A stretch of DNA of 64,000 nt from Corythucha ciliata (taxonomy: Eukaryota > Arthropoda > Insecta > Hemiptera > Tingidae): positions 23,622,001-23,686,000 of the forward strand of contig CM075937.1 of assembly GCA_038030265.1 (NCBI GenBank), in the 5' to 3' direction. Positions 1 to 28,434 of the stretch are shown one piece after another. Under the pieces are notes generated by a model. It was given only the letters and a program-made list of their open reading frames with translations, did no database searches and was not told where the DNA came from. The first letter of the stretch is position 1. Each line of letters opens with the position of its first letter. The translations under genes and the position numbers were made by a program.

Positions 1-1659
1 GATGTCTCGGAATCTAGAGGGGGGTGAGCAAGTGAGATGGAGGGTGTGCGACCGAAGCCTTTTTGCCGGTTAAGTTGAGAGCCTAACCGAAGGACAAAAT
101 GGCTCCCTGTAAGCCCCGCATGGAAGTGATGTTTTGTGCAGGTATTAGGGACTTTCTTGAGGAATTTTTAATAAGCTCACGTCTCTGAATAGTTATCAGT
201 CGCGCGGCGAGAAATGTTATGTATTTTTTTCAGGGAAGTCCTTCCATGTAATGCCATCGGTCACTGATCGGCGCCTGATCTCTCTTGTCCCGTACCAACT
301 CAGCCCGTGGGGGACTGCCTTCTAGGGTGCCCCAATTATACACCTCATACACTCTTGTCTGTCATGGCCCATGACCTTTGAAAGTAACTAAGCTCTCCTC
401 TGCTTAACTTTCACGTTTTTTCTTCGCCTTCGCTAAGGGACTGGGATTCGAAGAAATATAATTAACCAGTGACTTCCTAATTATCAACGAGTTGCATGTC
501 TTTCTCGTTATCGTCTCTTCCCTTCTCGTGGATCGATGTGGAAAGAAAATAGCCCTTTGGACGAAATGTAACAAGCACTCGGCTGCCTGCATTCTGCAAC
601 TATTATAACGAGAAGATGGTTGAAAAGCGTTGTGCATAGAGCGTATAATGCGGCCACTGATAAGGCATATAATGTCTATTTCCCTCTCTCCGGTGCCATA
701 CACTACGATTCTGTACTGCCCCGAGGGAACTACACTCTCATATACATAGCCGTGACTGAAGAGTGCATATGGAATATGATGGGGATCGAGGGGATAACCT
801 GACGCATTTCCGCACTTTTAATGTCTTTTAAGCCCTGGATTAAACAGTGGTGGAGTTCAGCAAAACAGAAAAAGGAACTTTGATAATCGTGAGAAAGTTG
901 GTGATTATTATTTGTGGTGATTATTTTTAGTGGTGGTTGAGCGGGGGTGGTACCCCCGCAGTGCTATTGATATTTTGTGGAGAAGTCTCCGACAGCGTAC
1001 CTACACCTAAAGTGCTTTTAAACTTGCGTTTACTCACCCCTCCTCCCTGATCTGGCACCACTATCTTAATTCAATGCATGTGGGATTTTCGCTCGTCACT
1101 GATATAAAAGGGAAGTCTATCTTTTCAGCGGATCTTAAATCCAATTCTCGCCCTGTACTACAACAAAAGGGTTCCCAATCGTTGAAAAGGGGGCCTTCCA
1201 GTTTGATAGAAAGGGACTGGAGGGGGGGGGCAAGAATCATTATTTATACGTTGTCACAAGTCGCCCACTTCTGTCATTCAACCCCTGCAACCCTTTTTTC
1301 AACAACGCAGGTAGCCTGAATAATGGGATTAGTGCAGTCGAGTGAACAACTTGAAAAGTCGAGGGTCTTCAACATTGTCTTAAATAAATGAGAGGGGGAG
1401 GAGTAGGAGTGACTGAAAATTGTGGCTTATAAATCGCTGATGAGAAGTCGCAAAGGCCTGGTGTTAAGGTAGGGATAAAGATGAAAAAAGTGAATGAGCT
1501 CGTAAGATATAAAATGATTTATATATAAAAAAGAAAAATATAGTAAATCTGCCGTCGAGGTGGTTTTGAAGGCGGCGAGTCAAGGGTGGTCTGGCATGGA
1601 TGGGCCGGGGGCGGTGTGAGTGTATTGACTCGCTCCCTTGGGGCCCCCTCAGTCAATAT

Positions 1660-1920
1660 ACACTCCTTGGAAGGAAGAAGGGGAAAGAGCGAGAGAGTAA
1701 GACAGTTGGCTTTGCGAATACGATGGTATGGTGGACTGGGTGGAGGGTGTGGAGAAAGAAAGAGAGAAAGTGCGAAAAGGAAGGAAGCCAGCAAGCACTG
1801 AACTAGTTGTTGGGCTGTGTGAGGGAGAACGAATTCCAGCTGGGGGTGAGAGGTGGAAGGAGCAAGAAAAAGAAAGGACGAGGTTGAAGGAGAAAGAGAC
1901 AAGGTCTTCCTCTTCCGCCT
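1660..1920. repeat. Purine-rich low-complexity tract
   Basis: The plus strand is dominated by G and A (runs such as GGAAGGAAGAAGGGGAAAG and GAAAGAAAGAGAGAAAG). The flank up to about 2,200 switches to pyrimidine richness. Overlapping ORFs on both strands here are compositional artefacts. The tract could form triplex DNA or bind GAGA-type factors, but that is inference. Confidence 0.6.
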
Positions 1921-4900
1921 TTTCCTTTCCCCGCTGCACTCTCTCCACATGAGTGGTGAAGGACGTGGAAAAGCCTTGTTTCCAAAAAGGGGAAGGACGG
2001 GGAAAGACTCACGACTCCTCTTCTTGTTCACTCACAGCCATCCCTTCACCCCTTCCACCAAGACTGTAATCTCCGCACAGCCGCTACCACCACCATCTCC
2101 GCCAACCAACCGCCCCCGTCCCGTCTTTCTTAACAAAACCCGACCATTTTCTTGCTCTCATCTCTCCCAAACCCACCTACCCTGTCACCCTTGAAACGAA
2201 AACTTCTTCCTCCTTCAATACTCCACCTCCACCACCATTCTAACTCCTCGTAGTAACTTAGAAACGGTCATTCATCCAAAAAGCCCTCCTCCCTGTCGTG
2301 CAACAGGGTAATTTATTTAATTTCAGCTCGAGTATTTTAAGTTCATTTGTTCTTCAACGGAATTGGTGGAGGTAGGGGAAGAATTTGGGTTTTTCAAGTA
2401 AACGCATTTAGAACTAAAAAGTAATTTTCAACTCCTTTATGAAATTGAAATGAAAAAAGTGGAAAACAAGTTTTATTTTCTTCGCTGTGCTCAACAAGAT
2501 TAAGAACTTTTAAATGGGTCACGATACCACGTAATTAAATTACGTAATTCAATTTTCTGGATGGAATCCGAATTTCAGGATGTCAATACGTATTCGGTTC
2601 CTTTTTGGAGAGAGGACCATGCTGAGGGTAAGACCAATAGAAATTATTGACTTGTGCCCTGTTCTATTTGACAGGGCACTTGTCCTGTCTCGTCTCGCAG
2701 CCTATTGCCTGTTGCACGAGTCTCAGGGATATTAGACTGTTTCCCTGGTTATAGATCACGTGTTCGCTCTGGTCAGCTCTGGTCAGATTGCCACGGCATT
2801 CGTGCTATACACTTGGAGCGTGGTTAGGGGTTATGGAAATGACGGTTGCTGCCTCAAAAATGCTATATACGCCTTTCGTGAACGAGGGGTGAAGGATACG
2901 AAGATAGAGATTGGATTGGATTGGAAGGAGTCAATGAAAACCATTTGTTGGTCGAGTGGAAAACAGAGTGACACCGGGTAAAGTATTAAAACGGGTCTCC
3001 CGCCGAATGAAACTTCCCCCTTTTACGCCGCCCACAGTTTGTTTAAAAATAAAAACAACCAAAAATAGGGGAGGTTTCGGCTAGGAAATGGGCTTTGAAA
3101 CGAACGAGAATATCGACATAGCTCGGTAGTGCTTCGTTGTTGGAAAAGGGTAACAGTGATGTAAAAGGGGGGAGAGTAATTAATGAACAGAATACCGTTA
3201 AAAATCAAACGCTATCCCTACTTTCCCTTAGGCAGCTTTAAATCGTTTGAAACACTCTTTTTAAATGCGGGCAGGTAGTTAATTTTTTAAACTGAATTCC
3301 TAATATCCGATATTTGGAAAATCCAGTCAAGTTGCCTTTTAGGCATACTCCTAAGCCTCATCGAAATAAAATTTAATTTGTTAAGAGGGCGCTCTCATTA
3401 AATTAATTCGGTGCTGTTAACAGATGGACATATGAAAAGGAAAGGACTCTCAGACCGAGGTGGGAATTAATCGATGCAAATGAGCGCGTGCCTGAAATCC
3501 ATCCCCCCCTAATTCGGACCCGTCTTCACGTGGCTTGAATCCCCTCCCCCCCTCATGTTTCTAAGTAGAATAAACAGTACATGTCCGGTGTCGACGATTA
3601 AGTGGTCCCACTGGAAGTTATTAATTAATTAAAATTGTGTGGAACCGGTGACTAATACGGCTACGAATACCTACTGAGTGCGTGATGAGGGGGAAACTTT
3701 CTGCCTTAAAAACTTTATAATACTTACAAGATTAAATCTATCCTGATTTATACGAAAAGAAAAAAGTTCAAGCTTCTTCGCTCCGGAGAAAGAGATATGG
3801 AAGCCCTAACCATAAAACATTTTTTATGAAGTTAGAAGAGTGTTGTGGCTTGTGGGGTTCGGGTGGTTCATGTTGTCTTAACACACTTACGAGTGCTTTA
3901 TCTCAACTGAATATTCTTTTTTAAGAACCTACCTCAGTCTTATTGGGCGTACGCGTGTTTAAATAAAAAGAAGACATGCTGGCGGGAGAAATTTGCTACT
4001 GTCCCATTCTCCCTCTAAAGAAAAGCGCGCTGCTGGGCCGCACTTCTGCTAAACGGCAATAGGTGCTGTTCGACATATTCGCCGAGCAGGTTCTCACGGC
4101 TTATACCACCACCGTATCATCCCCCCCCCCCATTGTGGGGGTCTAGAATTGAGCGCTTGGGGTAGGCGCTTGGAGAGCTACACATGGTCCATGGTTGTAC
4201 ACAGAAGGCGTGGGTGGGATGCAAACGAATGTTCAGCTTCACGGGATACGACGTCAATCAGGCAGCCTTTGGGGCAGCTCGGTTATCGAGAATTGCGATG
4301 GCGGGAGGATAGTGTTCGTCTGGGGCGCTTCAGTGTACTGGTACCAAGCCTCCGTGAAATCCCCTGAGTAAACATTTACTTTTCTCGGCGGCAGCGTGTG
4401 CCCATCACCCCCCTCTCCAACGTCCCTTTTCATAATAAGGACCATAATAAGGGAGTTTTCAAAACATGAAAAATGTGAAGAGTGTCTCGGACCTTTTTTT
4501 TATTGATGTCAATCGCAAGATAAAACCGGTCAGAACACTCATTCCCTTCGCCTTCCTCGGCTAATCTAAATAATCTGAAACCATTAAGAGAGGTTTTTAG
4601 GGTGGGTATAGTGAGAGAGTGAAAGGGCAGATTAGAATCAAGATTGAGGTGTCACGTGACTCTCTCACAGTGAATTTGGTGAGAGGGAGGGGGTGACGTC
4701 ACTCTTTTTACGATGACAATTTCGAGATAAAACGGATTTTAAGTACTCTTTGGTGGGGATGGTGAGGGATGAAGACCTGAACTGTTCCAAAATCAAAATA
4801 TTGATGTATTGTAGCGGTATAAGAGCCGGAAAGAAATGTTTGAAGAAACTTGCAATCTCTTCCTATATGGACCAGTACGTGACAAAACCAGTATTGAAGA

Positions 4901-5094
4901 TTAGTGTTGTGAGTCTTATTGGTTAGTCCTTGATGTCTGGTTTTAGCGATACGGCAGCAAAAGAGAAGTTGGCTTGAAGTCGAAAACGTGGAAAAGTAAG
5001 GAGGGAAGTAAAGTGGCAAATGTAAAAAGACTGTCCGATCCTAACTCCTCACCATTCTCCTCTTTCTCACTCTTCCTTTTTTTAACCATTGCTC

Positions 5095-5170
5095 ACTTCT
5101 TTTGCTCTCTCTCACTCAGTCCCTCACTCTCACTCAATCACTCTCTCTCGCTCTTGCTTTATCCCTTTTT
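5095..5170. repeat. CT-rich microsatellite-like tract
   Basis: This is a run of CTCTCT, CACTCAGT and CACTCTC units on the plus strand, equivalent to GAGA repeats on the minus strand, which is the sense strand of the EBF gene. Similar shorter tracts occur near 26,610-26,660 and 58,690-58,735. GAGA repeats are common in arthropod regulatory DNA, but nothing here proves function. Confidence 0.5.
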
Positions 5171-7333
5171 CCACCCCTGCCCGTTTTCCTATATAGGCAT
5201 GCTCTTTCTCAATAATGTTGCCTAGCGACAAAAGATTGCCCTCACGGCGGTCATCATCTTGCAGTTTGTCCCTCTCGCCTTCCCACCCCTATATCATTTT
5301 CCTTCCACCTTCTCATATCAGTCTCCATGTACGGAACTCTTCCTTTCGAACAAATAGTTTCTCTGACCCCTTTCTCAAACACGGCAGGACCCTCCCCCGC
5401 CACCATGGAGAAAATTTAGGGATATATCGATATAGGAGCTATTTTTCAAGCCCACTTTTTGAAAAACGGTGGGAATCTCTCGTCAAAAAAAAGTATATAG
5501 TTAAATGACATGGAGAGGGAGCTGGTAAGGCGAGAAATGGAATTATTAAATTCAAATAAGGGAGCACCAAGTTCCACCCTGAACCCTATTGGTCTACTCC
5601 AAATGCATCTATGTCTTCTCCTTCATTTCTTACAGTTCAAGAATTAAACCGTATATGTGAATAAATTATACTTGGACAGACGAATAGACTTGAGTCTCGT
5701 ACACCTTAATTCATAAATAAATTAATTTAAAGAGAAAGGGGTAGCTAAGAGAGGAGGTGTCCCTTCCCTTCACTGCCTTCAATCTTGCTCTTATAAGACG
5801 TTTCCCGAGAAAGAGGAGATAGAATGTTAGAATTGGAATTTCTTTTTTTTTTTCTCGCTCTCCTCTTCTTCTGTTTTCCCTTCTTAACATCGGAGAGGGA
5901 TGCAATAAACCAACCAAGACGAAGGAGAGAAGTATTGAAGAAAAGGGGAAAAAAGGAGCCAGAAGAGTCAGGGGCAACCAATTCCGAGTTTCTCTTTTAT
6001 TCAAAACCGTCTCGCCCAATCCCCCCCCCCCTACCAACACTTCCATTCGTTACTACCTCGCCTTGTTGCAAATTCGACGTTGTGAGATCAATTTTCGGGA
6101 CGTTTTCATAGATCCCTTCCAGATACTATCCACACGAAGGACCTTTTCTGATAATACAGGAAGAAAACAAAAGCAAGCTTTCAGTGGTGGAGTATGATGA
6201 TTTTGTTCCTACTCGATTTTAACTTGAAAAGCAAAATGTTTTCCATAATTTTTTCTCATGAAAGTATCAGACCACAAAAACACTTGAAAGAAATCTGTTT
6301 AAACTCCGCAAGGCGAATATGGTGAAATGCTTTTGCGGTTTTGGTTTTCATTCTCTTCCCCCTACCTCAGCCCTTAACACATCAACCAACACGCGAGCTA
6401 TTCGCGAAGAGAAATTGTGACGGTGGTCCCGAGGCGTAAATGCTGGTGAAGAGTTGAGAGGAGTGGAGGGCGCGTGAATGAGGAGAGAATTGTAGGCAGC
6501 TGTAATGAAGGTTGGTGGTGTTTCATTTGAAGGTATAACTCAACAGAAGCGTATTAATAGGGTGAGGGGGATAGGGGGGTCAGTGAGAAGGTGAGCAAGG
6601 CTAAAACTAATAATGTACGAGGAAGGAGAACCGCAAGGGATTCCTCTCTCAACTCGTAAGTTATGTTTTCCTTCGGGGGCTTTTCCTTTATGCTTTTCGG
6701 CTTGACATGCTCCAAATGAAATATTCTTCCCCTTCCACCACTTTTTTCTTATTTTGTTTATTCTCCATTTCTCCAGCAAGAAAATTGTTTTAAATCATCT
6801 TTCCGACGCAATGCCTGTTCAAGGAGGTACATGCTGTCTCTAGGGCAAGATGTATCAATATTTTAGCCTTAATTTTCGATGCAGATAAGGAGGCTCTTAC
6901 ATCCAGACTGAGCCACCTGGATTTGAATGGCCCAGGCTTCCGGCTAATTTTGAGGGCTGCGAAAGTGTTGTGTAGCAATTTGGCGGTGGGAAGGAGATTT
7001 CAAACCCAACGGGACAATGATATACTTGTACAACTCATTCGTTGAGGTTCTCACGAGCGAGCCAGTCCTCTACTTGGCCTCCGTGAGAGTGTTGATCAAC
7101 GATATGTCTGGCATGTTCGGATTCTCCCGGTTCTCATTCTTGAGCTTACGCCCCTGGACACCAGGGGATTTGTTTTGAAGCGACTCCGTTACGGTACGGG
7201 TTTCAACGCACGTTCAGTACCCAAAAGTCTGCAGCCACTGGCAGTCCTTGTGATAGGGTTCAACACTGATCGTGAGAGGGATCGCAGCAACTGTGAATGG
7301 AGTCATGATCAAACCCGTTGAAGAAATGTATCC

Positions 7334-7346
7334 GGGGGGGGGGGGG
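7334..7346 (+). repeat. G homopolymer of 13
   Basis: This is one of the longest of many G or C homopolymers of nine or more in this window. Others are at 22,755-22,766 (C12), 27,646-27,657 (G12) and 33,389 onward (G run followed by a C run). Confidence 0.8.
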
Positions 7347-9219
7347 TGGAATGCAGGACTTGAACATTTATTGGTCGAAGCTTCTGCTATAGAGCTATAC
7401 AATGTCATCTTACACGTCCAACTCTTACAAGTCAGTTACAATGGGTGATCTCTTGACTGTTGACTCTACGGGTATTTCCCTCCTCGTTCCATCATGCTCC
7501 GGCTTTTTCGTGGAGGGAGTCTCCAAGGCAACGCAACATCACAACATGGCGAGAAGGAGTGAGAGAGATTGTTGAGTCGTAGCGAGGGGATTTTCCCTCA
7601 AACACTCTACTCACTCTACCTCTCTCTATACCGTTGCCACTTTAATTCCTAGGACGAGACCATTTTTTCTTCTCGCCATTTGTTTGTCCATTCCTACTGG
7701 TCTACTGGTTTATTATAATTTTGTTTTCAATGCTTAAAATCGTGGTTTAATTTGATGGGATAGCTTGATTCACCCCTGTAGCGGACCTGAAGCTTTGATA
7801 AAAGAATGGTAAATTCCCCAACCGTGAAATTAATGTTAAATATTAGGCATCTACCTTCTTTTGTCCTCTCATTTGTATTCTTGGTTCTGTAAACGACCGA
7901 GTTTTTTCTTTAGAATAAGAAAACGAAAGTAAATGAATGTTTCAAGGTGAATGAGAAAGACGAGGGAGAATGAAAATAATAAAAAAACGTAGGGCCGACT
8001 TTCCTACTCCAAGCTCCCCCTCACAACCATCCTACATCGTTGACGACCATACCTGATCTGTTTCGTGCCCAACTCGATAATCCCTCTTGACTTGTTAACT
8101 TGCCCCTCCCCCATACCTGGTTGCCAACCCTTGCAAACCCGATAATGAGGTTGGCCCACTTGCATTATTCACCTGCTCTCTGATACAGTGATTACTAATA
8201 GATAGAGAGGCCCACCCTCCTCACTTCGTCCTTGGGCCACGAATGTTCTACAACTCCCCCTGCGAACCTCCATTATCGCCCTATCGCTCGGCATTGTTTA
8301 TTTACGCGTTGTTTTAAGAGAGCTTACATACCCGTGACGCCATATTGTTGTGGAGAGAGAGTGAGCGAACGACAGACGAAATTGATGAAATATGAAAACT
8401 AAGACCTAATTGGAAATTGTATAGAAAGGCATTACCCTCGTCCTTCCCCTCAACGTGCATTATAAGACGATCATCTCATAGATTGAAACGTCATTTGATG
8501 CAACATCAATAATTCATTCAGAACACCCTTTTCCCCCTTTTCACGGAAACAATAGCAGCACCGATTCCCAAGAGGACACGCTCTTGTTTTTGACGGACAT
8601 GAGGGCAGAAAGCTCGTTTCTCTTTTACGTAAATGTTGACGAGGAAGGTTTACTGCCCAAGGCCTCTTACAAGTTTTCCCTAAGGGCAGTTTGTTACGAA
8701 AAGGGGTTGTGATCAGGGTTGTGAGCATTCTCGAGATTTCCAGCCAGAGTGTGAATAAATACGAATTGAAAATGTTCACGAACGAAATAAAGAGCGCGTA
8801 CAAAATGTGACGCCTCGTACAGTTTCTGGGGAAGTTGCCGGAGGGCATTTTCGAGAGATTCCTTAACTCCGTTAAAGCCCCCCAACACGCGGTCTCTCCT
8901 ATCCCTTTACGAAACGCATCTATATGTATGACTCGGACAAAGTTAATTCGTTTAAGGCGACAATAGGGGAAGGAAAAGGGACGGGAATTCGGCAAGCCTA
9001 TTAGTGGAAAAGACCGCCCGAGGCTGCTGAAACCCAAAAAGGGTGTGAGAGACGGAAAAGGACTCCCTTTCTACCAAAAAGTGATATATTTGTCTTTGCG
9101 ATTCCGTCTAAAGCGAGTTGTATGCTATTCTAGCATCTCTTCCGATTTTGCTCTTTCGACAGTGAAAAGACATTGTGAGGGTGTCAATTAGATTAGATTA
9201 ATCAAAATGTTCACTCTTA

Positions 9220-9484
9220 GGCCCGTATTCATAGACATTTTTTAAACTTAAATTTCCCTAAATGGGCGCCCAAACAGATGATTTTTTCCCCAACGCAAAC
9301 TGTTTTGATTTTTACTTAGGAGAATTTCAACTATAAAGCAACTATGAATACGGGCCCGAGGCACGCAACTTATCAAAATGCATCATTTTTCGAGGGAATA
9401 CATTTGTTTAGTAGCATAGACTCTACACAACGCAAGCCTAGAGCTTGTGAACGGGCCTTGAGATAATCTCTATGAATACGGGCC
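9220..9484. mobile_element. MITE with GGCCCGTATTCATAG termini, TA target duplication
   Basis: The left end reads GGCCCGTATTCATAG and the right end is its reverse complement, CTATGAATACGGGCC. Each end is flanked by TA (9,218-9,219 and 9,485-9,486), as expected of a Tc1/mariner-type TA insertion. A second copy of the right end occurs inside at about 9,342-9,356, so this may be one element nested next to another or an internal duplication. There is no coding capacity. A related sequence lies at about 34,515-34,639. Confidence 0.7.
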
Positions 9485-12400
9485 TATGTCCTAACAAATT
9501 GCTTTAAATTTAACCACAAATGGTTAATTACTAGTTCAATCAATTAACGATTTCTTACAACAACATGAACAAGGGCGTGGTGGAAACCAAGAAACAACTC
9601 CTCCTGTTCTTTCCAGCAGAGTGGCAGCTTTTCTAGGTTTGAGAATGAAAATTTACAGTATAAGTTGAAAACAAGGGAAGAGTGGCAAGAGATGTCTCAG
9701 GCTCGACAAATACAGGGAGGATGAGGGATAATGGGCGGGTGAGGGAGCTTAATAGGAGAACGGAGAATGGAAGGAGTCGAGAAAGTTTTAAATCAAAATA
9801 ACTACTGTCTGTGTTTCACTTCTCCAAAAGCCCAGTTATTTATCTTTTCCTCCTAACAACTCGAAGGTGGTCGGACTTGGGGGTAGGAACAAGGTAAAAC
9901 ACTACTCTAATAAATTCTTCCCTACAAAAAGTACCCATTCCGTCGATCTCGTGGAACGAAACGCGAGAATTCTTTACCGTTCGAAAGCAAACACGATCAG
10001 GAGTATAGTACGTACATTGGTTCTTATAAGGAAGATGACTGCTTCTTCAGGAAGCATTGCTTCCGTAAAAACCTAATGACTAAGGCCTGGGAACGATTTG
10101 GGTCCTAATTGCTACGGGGTTTAGTAGATAGGAGTGGGGTAGCTCGTTTAAATCATCCTGTCTGGGTAAAGTGTAGGTATATCACCATAGCGTAAAAGGG
10201 ATGAATGTTTACACAACTGTGTCACCTTTTTCCACCCCTTTCTCTACACCACTGTTGTGCCCTCTGAATGGATTAATGGTTCTTCAAACCAAAACAGGAA
10301 ATTTTTTCTCTAACTTTAACCTCCCTCGCCCCTCCATCGCTTCCGGTTACCCTCGGACGCCTAAAGTGCTAAAAGTGATTTCTCACGCCTAATATACACA
10401 ACCCTCTTCGGCTTTCTTTAAACAACCCGCAGTTTTAAACGCCCAATCGAAAGGAGATTAGTTCCGGATATCTTCCGGCGTATCTTTTGTACAATAATAA
10501 AAGAGAGAGTGTGTATGATTTTCCACCCGCAAATGCCGCGCTTCCTAACAATTATACACGGAGATCAAGTCATCAGAACGATTTGCATAACTCCCCCTTC
10601 CATTCCCTCGAAGAGACTGCCAAGGTTAGCGGTTTCCCCAGTATTTTCCTCGCATGTCGCGATATAATCAGCGTGAGTAAATCACAACTAAGTGCCTCTA
10701 ACTCTCGAAGGAGGAGGGGATGTACTAACTTTCATAGTTCGTTTTAATTAAAAGTAGTAGGCTGCCGGGGGGTTAAAATTGGAAGTCTTATTTTGTCACA
10801 TTGCTTGTTTCGAATGCTATAGCGTTATATTGCCTTGTCAAATACGGAAACTAAAATATGGAGCGTCTCTTTATGATGGAGTTTATCTAAGTAGGTGACG
10901 GGGTAGGGAAGGAGTGTTTATTTTTTCAAAATTTACCCAAGGATCCCCTATCTGGAGGCTAGGGAGACCGAAAATGATTAATGACCGTCGGACGGGAAGC
11001 CATAAAGTATTGAAGCGGTCATTTGCAAGCTATTTGTCACAAGTCGTAACAAAAACAGGACGAAAATGTTCATCACTTTTGCTTATAAATTTCATCCCCC
11101 CACCTTCAGGCATTAAAGTGACATAAACTTGATATTTCATTGGACTGCCTACTTGAATTAGGCAGAAAATTGCGAGTTCATCCGGAAACACTTAGCCCTC
11201 TTTGCTTCAAAAGATAGGAATACGAGTGACGTGTGGGAGGAGGGCCTGCATAAAACACGCACAGTGATGGGGCATAGGGCGTCAATTACATTCTTAATTC
11301 GGTTTGCACATGTTCCTCAGTTTTTCCTCACGAGTTTCCAAGCCCCCGGCTCCTCTCAAAATTGTACGACACATGTGCTCCTTTTATCCCCGTGTATACC
11401 CGTGTCCATAGAACAGCGGTGGGGGGGGCAGAAGAGTGCATTAAAGACCAAAAGCGGTGCTCTGACAATAGGGCACCGCCTTGCGAATAGATAGTAAGGG
11501 GGAAAGCTAGGATGCAACTCAATGGTGCATAGGAGAAGAGGGAAGAACCTTTCTCTTACCCAATATGTCTCTATTACATAGCGGCCTGCGCCCCATCTGC
11601 TTTTCTCTGGGCTAAGGGAAGGGTGTGGCGAGGGGGTTAAGGGATAAAGAACCCGCACTTGTTAATGTTTTGATTCAACTCCAATCACACCCCTATTCTT
11701 TCTTTCTTTTTTTTTTTTTTACTGCGAGCATGATTTATGAAACTGGTCCTGTCACACAGAAATATGGATGATGCAGAAAGGTGGAGGGTCGACATTAGAA
11801 GTAACTTTCAAATGAGGAAAAACGCCCCCTCCTACTGCCATTGAGTTTGCCGTGAATCATTTCAGACTCCGAACAGCGTACGATTCTGGGGTTAAACTTC
11901 GTATTCCATCAAGCTACGAGCTAGGATATCTTGGTGTGAAATGTTTACTTAGGCACCGATAAAGCTGAGTAATTTGAAAGAACAAAACAAAAAAACTGGC
12001 CTTATTATGATTAATTGGTAAACAGCACAACAGTTGTTCGCTTTTAGTGCGGTCAAAATATTTATTCCCCTACTTTACACCGCCTTTTAACTAAGAAAGA
12101 CTTAGCGAAGCTTAAACGGAGAGCCTTTGTGGGTATTTAATCCACTCCGTACAAAACGCGGGTAAAGGTAAACAAGTTCAAGGGGACTTGGAATCTGTCA
12201 ATAATTAAGTGGAAGAATTGCCCTCTTCCTCACTCCTTTTTTGAAAAAAAGAAGAGGGGTAGTTACGATCGGGGGGGGGGGATATTCTGATCAAACAGTG
12301 TCAGCTGGCTGGGATATAACCGCAGCGCGAGTAACATAACAGATGGGACTCTCTTGCCCCTTAACACACCCATCCCTTCGGCCCTTTGCGTTTACTCCTC

Positions 12401-14691
12401 CTTACGTACTATCGCTGCCGGGCACTTCAATTTTTTATTAGCCGTCGCCCCCCCCCCCTTCTGCTTTCGTACTACTCACATGAGGGTGCGTCTTCAAAAA
12501 AAAGGGAGAATTAATGGGGACGCCTTGTGATCCCCCCTTCCTTTTCCTGTAACCAGTTCGTCCCCCCTATATATGGTCTTTTAGGAATTTGATTTACGTT
12601 GACTATAATGAGGATCCATTATAGGAAGCTTTCGGAAATCCGAGAGGATAAAGCTAACATAACGAAAGAAGGAGGGGTATTGAACTTGAGAGGAAGAAAA
12701 TTGTTTTTTCAAATAGGCGAATGCTTTTGGTATCGGCAGGGCGAATTTTTTGCCTTAGAAACCTTCACTCCCCCCCCCCTGTTACTATTTCTCCTTATGT
12801 ATTTAATTAGATGATGAATATTACGCTCACACGCCAAAATGTACTTGATTTTGTGCTTGTTGAAGGATGGTCCATGCATAAAAATGCTGTGCTAGTTTTG
12901 CACAGAGAAAGGCAATTCCCTTATCGCCCGAAAAACAAAAAGCGTCACATACCCGTCATTGATTAGAGCGGAGGGGGTGATGCAGCGCAGCAGGTTTTTT
13001 ACCTACTCACCCCCTCAGAACATTCCTTTTTCCGCGCCCCGTTATACAGCTACTTCCTGTTTGTTTGCATGGGCTGCATTATTCAATTGCTTAGGACGGG
13101 AGATGTTTGTCAGGAGGTTTCGTTTGGCGATGAAGCGATGGTGGAGGTGGGGGAAGGGTTCAACTCTCCACTCGAGAGACTAAACCCGAAAACCCCCTCT
13201 TCACCTTTTTTTCCGCCCTTTTATACAACTTGTTTTCCCCTAGTTTTTCCACGGGGGAAAAAAAATTGTGTTGGGGTTGAGGAAGTGTATCCTGTACTGC
13301 GATCATTTCCTGCAACAATTTTGTTTTTTTTCCTCCCCCTCAACTTCCAGGGTTAAAACTCGACGGCTATTTATTACTGGGGAGGGGAGGTTCGGATGGG
13401 GCTGTTTTTTAACTTTTTTTAAAAGTATCTCGACTCCTCTCTTCTGACGGTGACGAAAAAAAATGATTGAGGCATGGTTCTGATGGTGGTGGTGGTGGGG
13501 ATTGAATAAAAACTTTCACTTCAATTTTAAAACAGTCACCGCGATGAGTCTTTGGGAAATTCGTTCCCCACAAAACAAGAAATGAAATTAAAAGAACGAA
13601 AATTGTTTAGGGCAGCAAAATAGAATATCCGGAGAAGCGAAGTAATATTTCCTGTCGCTCACCCCCACCCGCCACCTTACTGAACCCCCAATATGCCAGT
13701 GATTTCGCCCTAAAATCCAGAAAATATACCCCTCCCTTCATCGCTGTAGTGAATGGGACCTCGTTAAGGGAAAGATGATGAATGGAAGAGCAAATCACAC
13801 ACCTCCCACCTCTTCTCCTCGCCCTTGTCCATCATTCTGTTTTGCCACCATCACTCGGCAGTTCAATCGGTAATTTTATATCTTCAAACACGACCCCCTA
13901 CTCTTACCCTTCAAACCACATATTGAATGCATAACTTTGTTACAACTAAAAGTGTTGAACATCGACGCAATTTTTTAATATTTATTTTGGCATTGGAAAA
14001 AATATTTTATGCGTAATTATAAGGGTTCGCTATTCAAACTGATACCTGTGGTTCTTTTGAAAAAATAAAAACACCCTGTCCACCCCTTAATTTGTGAACA
14101 GTGATCGGGGGCGCCTATTAGGAAAACGCCTCCTGCAGCGTTGTGGGCGGTTTGTTTTCTTGTTTCCCGGGGCGTGATTATACTCGAGTGCATCTGTGCT
14201 TATTTTTAGAATAGGAATTTTGATATCTTGGAAGGCAGGGGGGCACATCCAGTTACGCCAGTTAATTTCGGTTGTTGTATTTAACTCTTTCATCCTCCCC
14301 CTTATTGTTCGCTAATAGCTCCAAGTATCGGTGCAGCACGATTCAAATTTAGCCAGAGAGAAGCTCATTAAAAATTCATTCATAGGTATCCTCCTCATAT
14401 GAACCGTCCTGCGAAAATTGACCAGTCTCAAGCTCCCTCCACGTCATTTTGACGCGATTCTAATACAAAATGTAAACCCTCCCTAAGTGGATTAGAACCG
14501 TGGACTGAGTGAAGTTTTGGGGAAAGCGGTTCGCGTGTTAATAATGACATAGGTCTGGATGTCATCCATAACGGGTAACACTACCGTTGAGAGGGAATTA
14601 GTGGTATGTAGGTAGAGCGGTCGGTGGTTGACTTACGGGGTGAGCAATGACGAGGTTAATGTGTGGCGAATTGTCAATAAGATTGTTCTTA

Positions 14692-28433
<13,742 letters not shown>

Positions 28434-28434
28434 A

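Noticed and set aside
1519..2031. 170-codon minus-strand ORF
   Set aside because: It is Pro/Ser/Leu/Phe-rich, being a translation of the purine/pyrimidine tract. Overlapping ORFs in other frames are just as open.
8471..9037. 188-codon minus-strand ORF, the longest in the window
   Set aside because: Its translation has no recognisable domain, is mixed in composition, overlaps another frame and lies in the EBF intron. It fits chance length in a non-coding stretch.
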